From positions 922,084 to 986,083 of the forward strand of contig NZ_LMIK01000001.1 in assembly GCF_001428685.1 (NCBI RefSeq): a stretch of 64,000 nt of DNA. Reading direction: 5' to 3'. Every line of letters starts with the position of its first letter. Within the stretch, counting starts at the first letter, position 1. Positions 1-10,583 of this stretch are shown here, one piece after another. The DNA comes from Lysobacter sp. Root76. GTDB taxonomy: Bacteria; Pseudomonadota; Gammaproteobacteria; Xanthomonadales; Xanthomonadaceae. Under the pieces are notes generated by a model. That model was not told the DNA's origin, searched no databases, and was given only the letters and a program-made list of their open reading frames with translations. The position numbers were made by a program, and so were the translations under genes.

Positions 1-972
1 CCCGAGTACCGCGCCACCCGCGCCCAGGCCGGCAGCTTCCTCAACCTGGCCAAGAATCCCGAACTGGCCTGCGAAGTCACCCTGCAACCGCTGCGCCGCT
101 TCCCGCTGGACGCCGCGATCCTGTTCTCCGACATCCTCACCGTGCCCGACGCGATGGGCCTGGGCCTGTACTTCGCCGACGGCGAAGGCCCGAAGTTCGA
201 GCGTCCGATCCGCAGCGCCGCCGACATCGACCGCCTGGCCGTGCCGGACATGGAAGGCGAGCTGCGCTATGTGATGGACGCCGTGCGCACGATCCGCCGC
301 GAACTCGACGGCTCGGTGCCGCTGATCGGTTTCTCCGGTAGCCCCTGGACCATCGCCTGCTACATGGTCGAAGGCGGCGGCAGCGACAACTATTCCAAGG
401 TCAAGGCGCTGGCGCTCAACGAGCCGGCGGCGATGCACAAGCTGCTGGGCGTGGTCACCGACGCGGTGATCGCCTACCTCAAGGCCCAGCACGCGGCCGG
501 CGCGCAGGCGCTGCAGGTGTTCGACACCTGGGGCGGCGTGCTGTCGCCGTCCATGTACCGCGAGTTCTCGCTGCGCTACCTGCAGCGCATCGCCGCCGAG
601 CTGCCGCGCGGCGAAGGCGCGGCGCGCGCGCCGCTGATCCTGTTCGGCAAGGGCAACGATCCGTATCTGGAAGACCTCGCCGCCAGCGGCGCCGAAGCGG
701 TCGGCGTCGACTGGACCATTGGTCTGGGCGACACCGCGCGCCGCATCGGCGGCCGCGTCGCGATCCAGGGCAACCTGGATCCGGTCACCCTGTACGCCAC
801 GCCCGCGGCGATCCGCAGCGAAGTCGGCCGCGCCCTGGACGACTACCGCGACGGCAACGGCGGTTCGCGCGAGGGCCACGTGTTCAACCTCGGCCACGGC
901 CTGTCGCCGGACATGAGCCCCGACCACGTCGCGGCCATGGTCAGCGCGGTGCACGAACTCAGCGCGCGCTGA
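1..972 (+). CDS. hemE: Uroporphyrinogen decarboxylase, 5'-truncated by the window edge
   Basis: HemE removes four acetate carboxyl groups from uroporphyrinogen III to give coproporphyrinogen III in cytoplasmic heme synthesis. The frame is open from base 1. It begins in the family's N-terminal PEYRATR segment, normally preceded by the substrate-binding MRQAGRY motif, so only a few tens of codons are missing. Visible signatures are the [17 protein letters not shown] stretch, [19 protein letters not shown] and the C-terminal [16 protein letters not shown] segment. The gene ends in TGA and is followed within 40 bases by a strong hairpin terminator, so it closes its transcription unit. The first internal GTG at 142 is not the real start. 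Identification is very secure. Confidence 0.97.
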   Translation, partial: PEYRATRAQAGSFLNLAKNPELACEVTLQPLRRFPLDAAILFSDILTVPDAMGLGLYFADGEGPKFERPIRSAADIDRLAVPDMEGELRYVMDAVRTIRRELDGSVPLIGFSGSPWTIACYMVEGGGSDNYSKVKALALNEPAAMHKLLGVVTDAVIAYLKAQHAAGAQALQVFDTWGGVLSPSMYREFSLRYLQRIAAELPRGEGAARAPLILFGKGNDPYLEDLAASGAEAVGVDWTIGLGDTARRIGGRVAIQGNLDPVTLYATPAAIRSEVGRALDDYRDGNGGSREGHVFNLGHGLSPDMSPDHVAAMVSAVHELSAR

Positions 973-992
973 TCCTGGCCGCCGGGCGGTAA

Positions 993-1025
993 AGAAAAAA
1001 GCCGGCGCATGCGCCGGCTTTTTCG
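993..1025. terminator. Bidirectional intrinsic terminator between hemE and the convergent minus-strand gene
   Basis: A perfect inverted repeat (GCCGGCGC-AT-GCGCCGGC, 1001-1018) is flanked by an A-rich run on the left and a T-run on the right. It can therefore work as a rho-independent terminator in both directions, which fits the convergent genes on each side. Confidence 0.9.
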
Positions 1026-1056
1026 TGTCCGCGTTTCCAGCGCCCGCGTGCGGCGC

Positions 1057-2070
1057 TCAGCCGACGTCGATCTTGTTGCTGCGCAGCCGCCGCGACGGAT
1101 CCGCCGGCGCGTCGCTGGGCACGCTGTATTCCAGTCGGATCTCGCGCATGTCCTTCGGTACCGACTGCTCGATGTCTTCGGGCGGCTCGCAGCCCGGGAG
1201 CAGGCGCTTGCCCAGGCCCATGCCGATCATCATCAAGGCCTGCGCCTCGTCCGACTGGGGTTCGCGCGCGAGCACCCGGTCGCCCATCAGATACGCGCTG
1301 TCGCGGCCGTCCTTGGATACCGACGACACCGCGCCGCTGGGTTTGGGCGCGCCGGCTTCGAGCTTTTCGATCGGCAGCGGATTCCAGCAGCGGCCGGTGC
1401 TGGCCACGGTCAAGCGTGCGGACAGATCGGCCATGAACTCCTCCAGCGAACCGCGCGCCTGCTCGCGCGACGCCGCCTTGGCCGCGACGCTGTAGCGGCC
1501 CTTGATCAGGTACATGCGATCGAGCTGCAAGGTCATCGCCGAACTCTTGCGTTCGCCCTGGCTGTCGAAGCCCAGGTCCAGCGAACGCCCGCTCAGCGCG
1601 GCGCCGTTGCGGCGCGCGTAGGCGAAGTCGCGCAGCTCGCCCATCTCCATCGCTTCGTAGCCGCCGGACTGTTTGCCGATCTGCGCGAGCGCATCGCGCT
1701 CCTCGCGCGCGATCTGCTCGAACTCGCTCGGCGTCAGCAGGCCCGCGGGATAGAAATAGACGTCGATCCAGCGGTCGCTGCGGTTGCTCAGCGCGTAGCG
1801 CACCGAGACGCCGAACTCCTGCCGATCGAAGCGGTGTTCGTCGACCGCCTGCCACTTGCCCAGGCGCAGCGGATAGACCACGCGGGTCTCGCGCAGAAAG
1901 CCGCCCAACAGCGGGATCGCCGGTTCCTTGGCGGCGCCGGCGGGCGCGCTCGACGTCACGCTCGCGGTAGTGGTGTCGGCAGCGATCGCCGCGCCCGGCG
2001 CCGACGCGAGCGCCAAGGCCCAGCCGACGGCCACTGCGCAGGCACCTGCGCGAACTTGCTTACCGATCAT
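1057..2070 (-). CDS. Secreted protein of unknown function
   Basis: I do not recognise a family. The product is about 337 residues and begins with a clear Sec signal peptide (MIGKQVRAGACAVAVGWALA, then a hydrophobic run and an AIAA cleavage region). The mature part is mixed alpha/beta with no membrane segment, two cysteines (in GRCWNPL and LLPGCEPP) and a proline-rich C-terminus. I take the ATG at 2070, since it puts the signal peptide first; an upstream in-frame start at 2100 adds ten residues. It lies just downstream of, and on the same strand as, the hybrid histidine kinase, so the two could be co-transcribed across the roughly 160-base gap. A periplasmic role is inferred from the signal peptide only. 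Confidence 0.7.
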   Translation of the reverse strand: MIGKQVRAGACAVAVGWALALASAPGAAIAADTTTASVTSSAPAGAAKEPAIPLLGGFLRETRVVYPLRLGKWQAVDEHRFDRQEFGVSVRYALSNRSDRWIDVYFYPAGLLTPSEFEQIAREERDALAQIGKQSGGYEAMEMGELRDFAYARRNGAALSGRSLDLGFDSQGERKSSAMTLQLDRMYLIKGRYSVAAKAASREQARGSLEEFMADLSARLTVASTGRCWNPLPIEKLEAGAPKPSGAVSSVSKDGRDSAYLMGDRVLAREPQSDEAQALMMIGMGLGKRLLPGCEPPEDIEQSVPKDMREIRLEYSVPSDAPADPSRRLRSNKIDVG

Positions 2071-2230
2071 CGCCGCCACCCCGACTCCGCTGCACGCCAT
2101 CGCGCCCGACCCTATTCCAACCCGACCCCAACCCTATTCCGTCGCGATGTTCCATCGCGATCATGCGCCGCTTCCGCGCCGCCGGCCAGTCCATGCGGCG
2201 CGGAAGGATATTCCGCCCACCGCGCCGCCT

Positions 2231-5200
2231 TCACCGCGCCGGCGGCAGCGCGACATCGAGCACCGCGGCCAGCAGCGAGCCGGTCACCGGTTTACGCAGG
2301 AAGCAGTCGAAACCGGCCGCGACCGCCTGCGGCTCGGCCTCGGCATCGGCGCGCGCGGTGACCGCGATCAGCGGCCGCGCATAGCCCTGGGCGCGCAACT
2401 GGCGCGCCAGGTCCAGGCCATTCAGGCCGGGCAGGTCCAGATCCAGCAGCGCGGCGTCGTAATTCGCGGTGGCGATCTCGGTCAGCGCGGCCAGGCCATT
2501 GCCGACATGGGTGACCCGATGCCCCTGCACGCGCAGCAGCCCGGCGAGGACCTGGGCCACGGTCGGGTCGTCCTCGACCAGCAGCAGCGCCAGCGGCGCG
2601 CGCCGCGATTCGCCGACCCGGTCGGGGGCGGTCGCGCCGCCGCCGACGATCGCCGCCGGCAGCGGCAGTTCGAACGAGAAGCGCGCGCCCTCGCCCAGGG
2701 TGCTCTCGACCACGATCCGACCATTCATTGCCGCCGCCAGTTCCTGGCAGATCGCCAGGCCCAGGCCGCTGCCGCCATAGCGCACCGCGGTGCGCACGCC
2801 TTCGGCCTGCTCGAAACGGCGGAACAAACGCGACTTCTGCTCCTCGTCCAGGCCCGGCCCGGTGTCGGCGACCTCGAAGCGCACGCCCTGCGGCGCCAGC
2901 ACCGACACCCGCAGCCAGACCTTGCCGCGCTCGGTGAACTTGATCGCGTTGCCGAGCAGGTTGAGCAGGATCTGCCGCACCCGGTGCGGATCGCCGCGCA
3001 GGCCGCGCGGCACGTCTTTCGCGACATCCAGTTCGAATTCGAGCCCGCGCTTGCGCGCCAGCGGCGCCATCAACGCGCTCGCGTCCTCGACCAGCACGCG
3101 CAGATCGAAGGCTTCGTCGGTCAGTTCGAGCTTGCCCGATTCGATCCGGGCCAGATCCAGGGCGTCGTTGACCAGGCGCAGCAGGTGCTTGCCGGCGCGC
3201 TGGATCGATTCGGTGTAGCCGCGCTGCTGCTGATCCAGCGGCGTATCCAGCAACAGCTCGCTCATGCCGAGCACGCCGGTCATCGGCGTGCGCACTTCGT
3301 GGCCGAGCGTGGCCAGGAACCGGGTCTTGGCCAGCGAGGCCTGCTTGGCGATCTCGCGTTCGTGCTCGGCGGCCTGCCAGTCCAGCCTGCGCTTCAGGCG
3401 CCGGCGGTAGCGGTCGGCCGCCCACCACGCGCCGAGGATGATCAGGCCGACCAGCGCCGCCAGCGCCGGCGGCGTGCGCCACCACGGCGGCTGCACGGTC
3501 AGCGAAAACTGGCGCGACTGCGACCAGATGCCGTCGGCGTTGGCCGCCTGCACTTCCATCCGGTAGCTGCCCGGTTCCAGTTTCGAGAACACGCGCTCGC
3601 CGTTGGCGGGTTGGATCACCCAGTCCGGGTCGTAGCCGTGCAGACGGAAACGGTAGCGGTGCGATTGCAGATCGACGAAGGACAGCAGGCGCGCCGACAC
3701 GCGCAGGTCGCGGTCCTGCGGTCCCAACACCACCGGGCGGTCGGGATCGAGCTTGAATTCGTCCTCGTCGCGGCGGTAGCTCAGGGTTTCGATCACCAGC
3801 CGCGGCGCCTTGGCCTCGCCGAACGCGCGTCCGGCGTCGAACAGGACCACACCGTCCATGGTGCTGGCGACCGCGATGCCGGAACGGGTGAGCAGCGGAT
3901 TGCGTTCGGTGAACTCCTGGCTGGGCAGGCCGTCGCGCATGCCGTAGATGCGCAGCCGCTCGCGGCGCTGGTTCCAGCAGATCAGGCCGCGGCGCGTGGT
4001 CAGCCAGACGTTGTCGCCCCAGGCCAGCACGCCGCCGGATTCGGTCGCGGGCAGGCCTTCGTCGCCGCTGACGCGCTTGAGCAGGCGCAGCCCGCGGCCA
4101 TCCCAGGCGTACTGTTCCAGCGCTTCTAGCCGATGCAGCCAGAGCCGGTCCTTGCCGGCCATGGCGAAGCCGAACACGCGGCCTTCGGGACCGCCGGGCA
4201 AGGCGTCGAAGCGGCGCGTGCGGACGTTCCAGCGCGACAGGCCGTTGGGCCCGGCCATCCACAGCGCGCCATCCGGGCCGACCTCGATCTGCTCGATGTA
4301 GAGCGTGCTGACGCCACGCTCGTCCTCCGGCTTCACCGCCAGTTGCACCCGGCCTTCGCTGTCGCGCATCTGCAGGGACGGCGGCATGTAAGAGACCCAG
4401 ACGTTGCCGTCGGGGGTCTCGACCAGTTGGTCCGGAATATCGCTGAAGGTGGCGTCGCGCGGCGAAGTGACGGTCCAGTCGCGCACCGGACCGCCGTCCT
4501 CGGGCACGCGCGCCAGTCCGAGCGTGCTGCCGAACCACATCACGCCCCGGCGCGTTTCCATCACCGAGTACAAGGCGGCGTCGGCCAGCAGCGGCACCGC
4601 CAGCGAATGCGAGCGGCCGTCGCCCAGATCGAGGCGATCGATCACGCCGCGCTCGCCGACCATCCATACATTGCCGTCGCGGGCCGGGGCCAGATCGCGC
4701 ATGTAGGCCACGCGCGGCGCACCCGGGCGGCCGGTGCCGGGCTTGAGCACGGTGAACTGGCGCCAGTTCGGCGCGAGGTAGGCCACGCCCTTCTCCTCGG
4801 TCGCGAACCACCAGCCGCCTTCGTGATCCTGGAGCAGATCGAGCGTGTTGATCTGCGCGATGGCGACGTCGCCCGCCAGCGGCGTGAGCCGTCCACCCAG
4901 CACGCGACGCAGGCCGCGATGGGTCGCGACCCAGTAGTTGCCGGGGCCGTCGCCGACCACGCCGTAGACGCCGGTCTTGTCGCCCGGCGCGAACCACGGC
5001 TTCTGCTCGATGCGGCCGTCGGGCGTGCGCCGAAACGCGCGCAAGCCGGCGCCGATCCACAGCGAACCGTCGTCCGCCGGCGACAGCGCGGTGACCCAGG
5101 CGCCGCTGATGCCCGGATGCGCGACCGTGCGGAAACGCGTGCCGTCCCAATAGCCCAGGCCGGTGGTGGTGCCGACCCAGAGCCTGCCGGCGCTGTCGGT

Positions 5201-5788
5201 CTTCAAGGTCCAGATGTATTCGCCGGGCAGGCCGTCCTGGCCCGCGTCCCGGCTCGGCATGTAGCGGGTGATGCGGCCGTCCGCGTCGAGCCGGTGCACG
5301 CCGGCGCCGTCGGTACCGAACCAGATCGCGCCGTCGGACGTGGACGCGATCGTGTAGATCTCGTCGCTGCCGATGTCGGGATGGGTGTCGCGGCTGTAGT
5401 GGACGAAGTTCTGGCGCTCGCGGTCGAGCATGTGCAGACCGCCGCCGCTGAGCCCGACCCAGACCCGGTTGCGCGCGTCCACATGCAGGGCCTGGATCAT
5501 GTTGCTGGGCAGCGAACCCGGATCGCCCGGCACGTGCCGCCAGACCCTGAAACTGATCCCGTCGTAGCGCGCCAGGCCGTCGTGGGTGGCCAGCCAGATG
5601 TAGCCTTCGGCGTCCTGCGCCAGGGCGGCGACGGTGCTCGACGGCATGCCCTCGGCGACGCCGTAGTAGCGGAATTGCGGCGTCTCCGGCAGCGCCGCGC
5701 GCACCGGCAGGGCCAGCGCCGCGAGCAGCAGCCACAAGGCCCAACCCGCCCAAGCAGGGCTTCCGTGCACCACCGCTGGCCTGAGCAT
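2231..5788 (-). CDS. Hybrid sensor histidine kinase with periplasmic beta-propeller and receiver domain
   Basis: A 1185-residue one-piece two-component system. After a signal peptide or membrane anchor (residues 1-32) comes a long periplasmic region of two-component-regulator propeller repeats, recognisable from recurring GxxWxGT/GLxxWDG units such as DGAIWFGTDGAGVHRLD. A Y_Y_Y immunoglobulin-like domain ends near residue 770 (HGYDPDWV, LEPGSYRMEVQAAN). A transmembrane helix (ALAALVGLIILGAWWAADRY) and a HisKA domain with phosphoacceptor His830 (LGHEVRTPMTG) follow. Next are the HATPase N, G1 and G2 boxes (LLNLLGNAIKFTERG, VADTGPGLD, GGSGLGLAI) and a receiver domain with phosphoacceptor Asp1116 (LLDLDLPGLNG) and the conserved Lys in LRKPV. 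No DNA-binding domain is present. Relatives in xanthomonads and Bacteroidetes often sense glycans, but the ligand here is unknown. Confidence 0.93.
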   Translation of the reverse strand: MLRPAVVHGSPAWAGWALWLLLAALALPVRAALPETPQFRYYGVAEGMPSSTVAALAQDAEGYIWLATHDGLARYDGISFRVWRHVPGDPGSLPSNMIQALHVDARNRVWVGLSGGGLHMLDRERQNFVHYSRDTHPDIGSDEIYTIASTSDGAIWFGTDGAGVHRLDADGRITRYMPSRDAGQDGLPGEYIWTLKTDSAGRLWVGTTTGLGYWDGTRFRTVAHPGISGAWVTALSPADDGSLWIGAGLRAFRRTPDGRIEQKPWFAPGDKTGVYGVVGDGPGNYWVATHRGLRRVLGGRLTPLAGDVAIAQINTLDLLQDHEGGWWFATEEKGVAYLAPNWRQFTVLKPGTGRPGAPRVAYMRDLAPARDGNVWMVGERGVIDRLDLGDGRSHSLAVPLLADAALYSVMETRRGVMWFGSTLGLARVPEDGGPVRDWTVTSPRDATFSDIPDQLVETPDGNVWVSYMPPSLQMRDSEGRVQLAVKPEDERGVSTLYIEQIEVGPDGALWMAGPNGLSRWNVRTRRFDALPGGPEGRVFGFAMAGKDRLWLHRLEALEQYAWDGRGLRLLKRVSGDEGLPATESGGVLAWGDNVWLTTRRGLICWNQRRERLRIYGMRDGLPSQEFTERNPLLTRSGIAVASTMDGVVLFDAGRAFGEAKAPRLVIETLSYRRDEDEFKLDPDRPVVLGPQDRDLRVSARLLSFVDLQSHRYRFRLHGYDPDWVIQPANGERVFSKLEPGSYRMEVQAANADGIWSQSRQFSLTVQPPWWRTPPALAALVGLIILGAWWAADRYRRRLKRRLDWQAAEHEREIAKQASLAKTRFLATLGHEVRTPMTGVLGMSELLLDTPLDQQQRGYTESIQRAGKHLLRLVNDALDLARIESGKLELTDEAFDLRVLVEDASALMAPLARKRGLEFELDVAKDVPRGLRGDPHRVRQILLNLLGNAIKFTERGKVWLRVSVLAPQGVRFEVADTGPGLDEEQKSRLFRRFEQAEGVRTAVRYGGSGLGLAICQELAAAMNGRIVVESTLGEGARFSFELPLPAAIVGGGATAPDRVGESRRAPLALLLVEDDPTVAQVLAGLLRVQGHRVTHVGNGLAALTEIATANYDAALLDLDLPGLNGLDLARQLRAQGYARPLIAVTARADAEAEPQAVAAGFDCFLRKPVTGSLLAAVLDVALPPAR

Positions 5789-5988
5789 CCCCGGTCCGAT
5801 TCCTTCGCAGTACGGACGCTAGGCTCCCCGATCCGGCCCCGGCGAAGCAAGGGCCGCGCCCGCGCAACTCATAGGTGCGTTCCGCGGCCGGTCCGCAACG
5901 GACCGTTGCGGACACGGCTCTACGGGTTCATCGTGCGGTCCATAGAATCCCCGGACGATGCAGGCTGGCCCTGCCTTTGGAGCGTCGC
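5789..5988. promoter_or_regulatory. Divergent intergenic region between the hybrid kinase and the YceI operon
   Basis: These 200 bases must carry the start signals for both divergent units. The only element I can point to is the GGAG at 5979-5982, six bases before the GTG start of the YceI gene. I see no convincing promoter hexamer pair. Confidence 0.45.
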
Positions 5989-6699
5989 GTGCCGAACCAG
6001 CCCATCCGACCGCTCGTCTGTGCGCTCGCGCTTTGCGTGCTGGCGCCGGGCGTGCGCGCCGCCGGCCCGGACACCTACGCGCTGGATCCGGTGCACACGC
6101 GGGTGATGTTCGCGATTTCGCACGCCGGCTTCTCCAAGGCCCTGGGCACCGTCTCCGGCAGCACCGGCACGCTCAGCTTCGACCGCGACGACTGGCGCAG
6201 CGCGCGCCTGGACGTGCGCGTGCCGATCGCCAGGCTCGACCTGGGCGACGCCAAATGGAACGCCGCCGCGCTCGCCGCCGGCCTGCTCGACGGCGAGCAC
6301 CATCCCGAAGCGCGTTTCGTCTCCGACCATATCGAACCGGTCGACGCCGACCACGCCCGGGTCTGCGGCCAGCTCAGCCTGCGCGGCCAGCCCCGGCCGC
6401 TGTGCATGGACGTGACCCTAAATGCGCTCAAGCGCCATCCGCTGCCGCCGTTCCGCCGCACCGCCGGCTTTTCCGCGACCGCCACCCTGAGTCGTGCCGA
6501 GTTCGGCATCGACGCCTGGAAGTCGGTGATCGGCGACAGCGTCGAGTTGCGCATCGAGGTCGAAGCGGTGCGCGAGCGCAACGCCGGCGAGCCCGACGAC
6601 GCCGCGCCGGCGCCGTCCGAACCCGAAGCCGCGCCGCCGGGTCCGCCGAGCAAACCCGACAACGATCCCTACGAACCCGTCCCGGTACCGCACGCATGA
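5989..6699 (+). CDS. YceI family periplasmic protein, with C-terminal Pro/Glu-rich tail
   Basis: YceI proteins are periplasmic lipocalin-like barrels that bind isoprenoid or quinone-type lipids. Here a signal peptide (PNQPIRPLVCALALCVLAPG..RA) precedes the typical start YALDPVHTRVMFAISHAGFSKALG. Family hallmarks follow: the G-T-LSFD segment, LDGEHHPEARFVSD, the LSLRGQPRP block and the AEFGIDAWKSVIGDSVELRIEVEA end. An extra proline/glutamate-rich tail of about 40 residues ends the protein. I chose the GTG at 5989 because GGAG sits six bases upstream and the signal peptide starts there; a much longer reading from 5875 has no such support. The stop overlaps the next gene's ATG (ATGA), so the two are translationally coupled. 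Confidence 0.88.
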   Translation: MPNQPIRPLVCALALCVLAPGVRAAGPDTYALDPVHTRVMFAISHAGFSKALGTVSGSTGTLSFDRDDWRSARLDVRVPIARLDLGDAKWNAAALAAGLLDGEHHPEARFVSDHIEPVDADHARVCGQLSLRGQPRPLCMDVTLNALKRHPLPPFRRTAGFSATATLSRAEFGIDAWKSVIGDSVELRIEVEAVRERNAGEPDDAAPAPSEPEAAPPGPPSKPDNDPYEPVPVPHA

Positions 6700-7322
6700 C
6701 GATCAAGAACACCGAACTACGCTGGGGCGCGATCAGCCAGTTGCTGCATTGGGCCATCGTGCTGCTGATCACGGCGATCGCGATCCTCGGCCTGACCATG
6801 ACCGACATGGCCAACGGCCCGTCGAAGATCAAGATCTACGCCCTGCACAAATCCCTGGGCCTGACCCTGCTGAGCCTGGTCGTGCTGCGCCTGCTGTGGC
6901 GCTACTACGCCGGCGCGCCCAGGCCGGTGCCCGGCACGCCGCACTGGCAGGAGCGCATCGCTACGCTCACCCACGGGGCGCTGTACCTGCTGATGTTCGC
7001 CCTGCCCATCACCGGCTGGCTGTTCAACTCCAGCTCCGGCTACCCGCTGCAGTACTTCGGCCTGTTCAACCTGCCCAAGATCGCGGCGGTGAACCCCGGC
7101 CTGGCCGACCTGAGCCAGTCGCTGCACGCGAACGGCTTCTGGCTGCTCCTGCTGCTGGTGCTCGCGCATGCGGGCGCCGCGTTCTACCACCACCTGTTCC
7201 AGCACGACGACACCCTGCGACGCATGCTGCCGATGCGCCTGCGCCAGGCGCCGGTCGCGGTCGAAGCCGTGCCCGCCGTCGTCGCCCCCGCCCCCACTCC
7301 GGAGAACCCCGATGTCCCTTAA
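6696..7322 (+). CDS. Cytochrome b561 family membrane protein
   Basis: A 208-residue di-heme b-type cytochrome of the prokaryotic b561 (YodB-like) family, moving electrons between the quinone pool and a periplasmic partner. Four transmembrane helices are visible, with likely axial heme histidines in QLLHWAIVLL, ALHKSLGLTLL, LTHGALYLLMFALPITGW and LVLAHAGAAFYHHLFQHDD. The LPITGWLFNSSSGYPL segment is characteristic. It is coupled by ATGA to the preceding YceI gene and overlaps the following YceI gene by 11 bases. The C-terminus is an Ala/Pro-rich low-complexity tail. Pairing of b561 with YceI is common in proteobacteria; a joint role in quinone or lipid redox handling is inference. Confidence 0.93.
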   Translation: MTIKNTELRWGAISQLLHWAIVLLITAIAILGLTMTDMANGPSKIKIYALHKSLGLTLLSLVVLRLLWRYYAGAPRPVPGTPHWQERIATLTHGALYLLMFALPITGWLFNSSSGYPLQYFGLFNLPKIAAVNPGLADLSQSLHANGFWLLLLLVLAHAGAAFYHHLFQHDDTLRRMLPMRLRQAPVAVEAVPAVVAPAPTPENPDVP

Positions 7323-7863
7323 GCCCCTCGCCTACGCTCTGCTGTTCGCCGCCGCACCGGCCTACGCCGCCGACTACGTGCAGGCGCCCGGCTCGACCCT
7401 GACCTTCGCCACCAAGTACCAGGGCGAGGTGTTCAGCGGCCGCCTGCCCGGCTTCACCAGCAAGATCAGCTTCGATCCGGCCCGGCTGGACACCTCAAAG
7501 TTCGATGTGACCATCCCCCTGGCCGGCGCCGACACCAAGAACGCCGAGCGCGACGACACCCTCAAGGGCACCGATTTCTTCAGCATCGCCAAATTCCCGC
7601 AGGCGCGCTTCGTCGCCACCAAGTTCCGCAGCATGGGCGGCAACAACTACGCCGCCGACGGCAGCCTGACCCTGCGCGGCGTGAGCAAGCCGGTCACCCT
7701 AACCTTCACCTGGACCGGCGGCGCCAAGCCCGTGCTCAGCGGCAAGGCCACGGTCAAGCGCCTGGACTTCGGCGTCGGCGGCGGCGATTGGGCCGACACC
7801 TCGATCATTCCGAACGAAGTCGCGGTCAGCACCAAGGTAATCCTGGTGCCGGCGGCGAAGTAA
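7312..7863 (+). CDS. YceI family periplasmic protein (second copy)
   Basis: A 183-residue canonical YceI barrel with an 18-20-residue signal peptide (MSLKPLAYALLFAAAPAYA). The mature protein opens DYVQAPGSTLTFATKYQGEVF and contains FSGRLPGFTSKISFDP, LKGTDFFSIAKFPQARF, the SLTLRGVSKPVTLTFTW block and FGVGGGDWADTSIIPNEVAV. The ATG at 7312 has GGAG at 7301-7304 and lies inside the end of the cytochrome b561 gene, so the three genes form one operon. It is more typical and shorter than the first YceI copy; the two differ clearly in sequence and are probably not a recent duplication. Confidence 0.92.
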   Translation: MSLKPLAYALLFAAAPAYAADYVQAPGSTLTFATKYQGEVFSGRLPGFTSKISFDPARLDTSKFDVTIPLAGADTKNAERDDTLKGTDFFSIAKFPQARFVATKFRSMGGNNYAADGSLTLRGVSKPVTLTFTWTGGAKPVLSGKATVKRLDFGVGGGDWADTSIIPNEVAVSTKVILVPAAK

Positions 7864-7904
7864 GCCGGCGACAGCGGTGCGATGCGGTGCAGTTACCGCC
7901 GCAT

Positions 7905-7931
7905 CCACCGCACCCACCGCACCCACCGCAC
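7905..7931. repeat. Three perfect tandem copies of a 9-base unit (CCACCGCAC)
   Basis: Copies lie at 7905-7913, 7914-7922 and 7923-7931, between convergent genes. They abut a dispersed repeat element that starts at 7931. The array is too short and unspaced to be CRISPR. Confidence 0.85.
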
Positions 7932-7963
7932 CTAGCCTGCGGTAAGCCGAAGGCGCATCGCAC
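7931..7963 (+). repeat. Dispersed intergenic repeat, family B (copy 1)
   Basis: The stretch CCTAGCCTGCGGTAAGCCGA and the following AGGCGCATCGCAC closely match, in inverse orientation, sequences at 56009-56044 and 62970-63004. The core AGCCGaAGGCG is flanked by GCGGT/ACCGC-type arms able to pair. All three copies are intergenic. Confidence 0.75.
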
Positions 7964-7990
7964 GGCGCTCCAGCAACACCCCGAGCCGAA

Positions 7991-8218
7991 TCAGGCGCCC
8001 AGAAAACCCTGCAGGCGCGCCGCATCGAACGGCCATTCCAGCTCGCGCCCGCGGCCCTCGTCGCGCAACACCGGCACGCGCGTACCGTAGCGCTCCTCCA
8101 AGGCCTGGTCCTCGTCGATGAAGACGCTGTCGAACTCGGGCGCGCGCGCCTGCGCCAGCACCTCCAGGGCCAGGTCGCAGAGGTGGCAATCGTCGCGCTG
8201 GTAGAGAATCAGGTGCAT
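7991..8218 (-). CDS. Small glutaredoxin-like protein with CxxC redox motif
   Basis: A 75-residue thioredoxin-fold protein of the glutaredoxin-like DUF836 type. The N-terminal strand and active site LILYQRDDCHLCDLALEVL carry a CHLC dithiol at residues 11-14. The cis-proline segment is RVPVLRDEG. The protein is very short and has no signal peptide, so it is probably a cytoplasmic thiol-disulfide protein. The substrate is unknown. It stands alone on the minus strand between the YceI operon and sdaA. Confidence 0.85.
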   Translation of the reverse strand: MHLILYQRDDCHLCDLALEVLAQARAPEFDSVFIDEDQALEERYGTRVPVLRDEGRGRELEWPFDAARLQGFLGA

Positions 8219-8474
8219 GCGCTTGCGTACTGAGGTGGCGGGGTTCGCGAGCGTCTAGAATACCTGGAGTCCATTTTGGGACGGGTTCATGGTCCTCCGC
8301 TCGATCCGCACCGCGACCCCGGGCGCGCCGCTGCCGGCGCCCGCCGCGGGCCGGAGCGACCGGCGAACCCCGCCGCCGCGCGAACCTGCAGAACGCCGCG
8401 GCGCCCGCCACCGCAAGACCGCCAACGGACGCTGATCGCGTCCCATCGCCCTCCAGCCGAGCACCCCCCAGCCC

Positions 8475-9872
<1,398 letters not shown>

Positions 9873-9891
9873 AGAACGTGCGGAGCACGGC

Positions 9892-10581
9892 ATGAGCGAC
9901 GAGACGCGGCCCCGGGAGCTCGCCGTCGAACCGGCCCGCCATCGCGATACCGGCCTGGGCCTGTGGTCGTTCGCGCAACGCGTCGAAGTCCGCTGCAAGC
10001 GTTGCGACCGGCCCGGCGCGGTGACGGCCAGTTGGCTCGAACGGCGCTGGACCGCCCGCTACGTGTGCACGCATTGCGGCCTGGAAGCGCGCAGCGAACG
10101 CCACGACTGGCTGGGTCCGGTCCGCCTGTGGGGCCGCCGACCCTGCGGCTACTGCGGCCATCAGTGGCTGCACGTGAACGAGCGGTGCGACGACGAAGCA
10201 GGCTCGGCCCAGGTGCCGGATCTGTATTCGAGCCCCGGATTCGGCCGCCTCGCCCGAACCTGTCCGATCTGCGGGCGCAGCAGCATGGTGGAGGTATCGG
10301 CGCAGCGCCTGCACGTCGCCGACGGTCGCGATCCGCACTTCGGTCTGCCGCTGCGGCTGATCGAAACGACCAGCGCCGGCCCGCTGTGGGTGTACAACCG
10401 CGCCCATCTCGAAGAGCTGCGCCGCTATGTGGGCGCGCAGCAGCGCGAACGGCGGGTCCTGGCCAACCGCTCGATGATTTCGCGCCTGCCGACCTGGATC
10501 AAGCTCGCGCGCAACCGCGGCTACGTATTGCGCATGCTGGATCGCCTGCAGCTGCGCCTGTCGACATCCGACGAGGCCTGA
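9892..10581 (+). CDS. Zinc-ribbon protein of unknown function
   Basis: A 229-residue soluble protein with four CxxC knuckles: CKRC (35-38), CTHC, CGYC and CPIC, each followed by glycine or basic residues. This suggests two or more structural zinc ribbons. A C-terminal basic helical part ([24 protein letters not shown] split over residues 190-215) follows. No catalytic motif is apparent. It starts 20 bases after sdaA and ends 2 bases before the alpha/beta hydrolase start, so the three are probably co-transcribed. A nucleic-acid- or protein-binding role is a guess from the zinc ribbons. Confidence 0.75.
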   Translation: MSDETRPRELAVEPARHRDTGLGLWSFAQRVEVRCKRCDRPGAVTASWLERRWTARYVCTHCGLEARSERHDWLGPVRLWGRRPCGYCGHQWLHVNERCDDEAGSAQVPDLYSSPGFGRLARTCPICGRSSMVEVSAQRLHVADGRDPHFGLPLRLIETTSAGPLWVYNRAHLEELRRYVGAQQRERRVLANRSMISRLPTWIKLARNRGYVLRMLDRLQLRLSTSDEA

Positions 10582-10583
10582 GC

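Noticed and set aside
2292..5915. 1207-codon frame in a second phase of the histidine kinase
   Set aside because: An Arg/Ala-rich shadow of the real kinase gene without any motif.
7905..7931. CRISPR-like short tandem repeats
   Set aside because: The units are nine bases with no spacers and there are no cas genes.
8276..8474. Open frame before sdaA
   Set aside because: Arg/Pro-rich low-complexity translation, out of frame with sdaA, no ribosome site.
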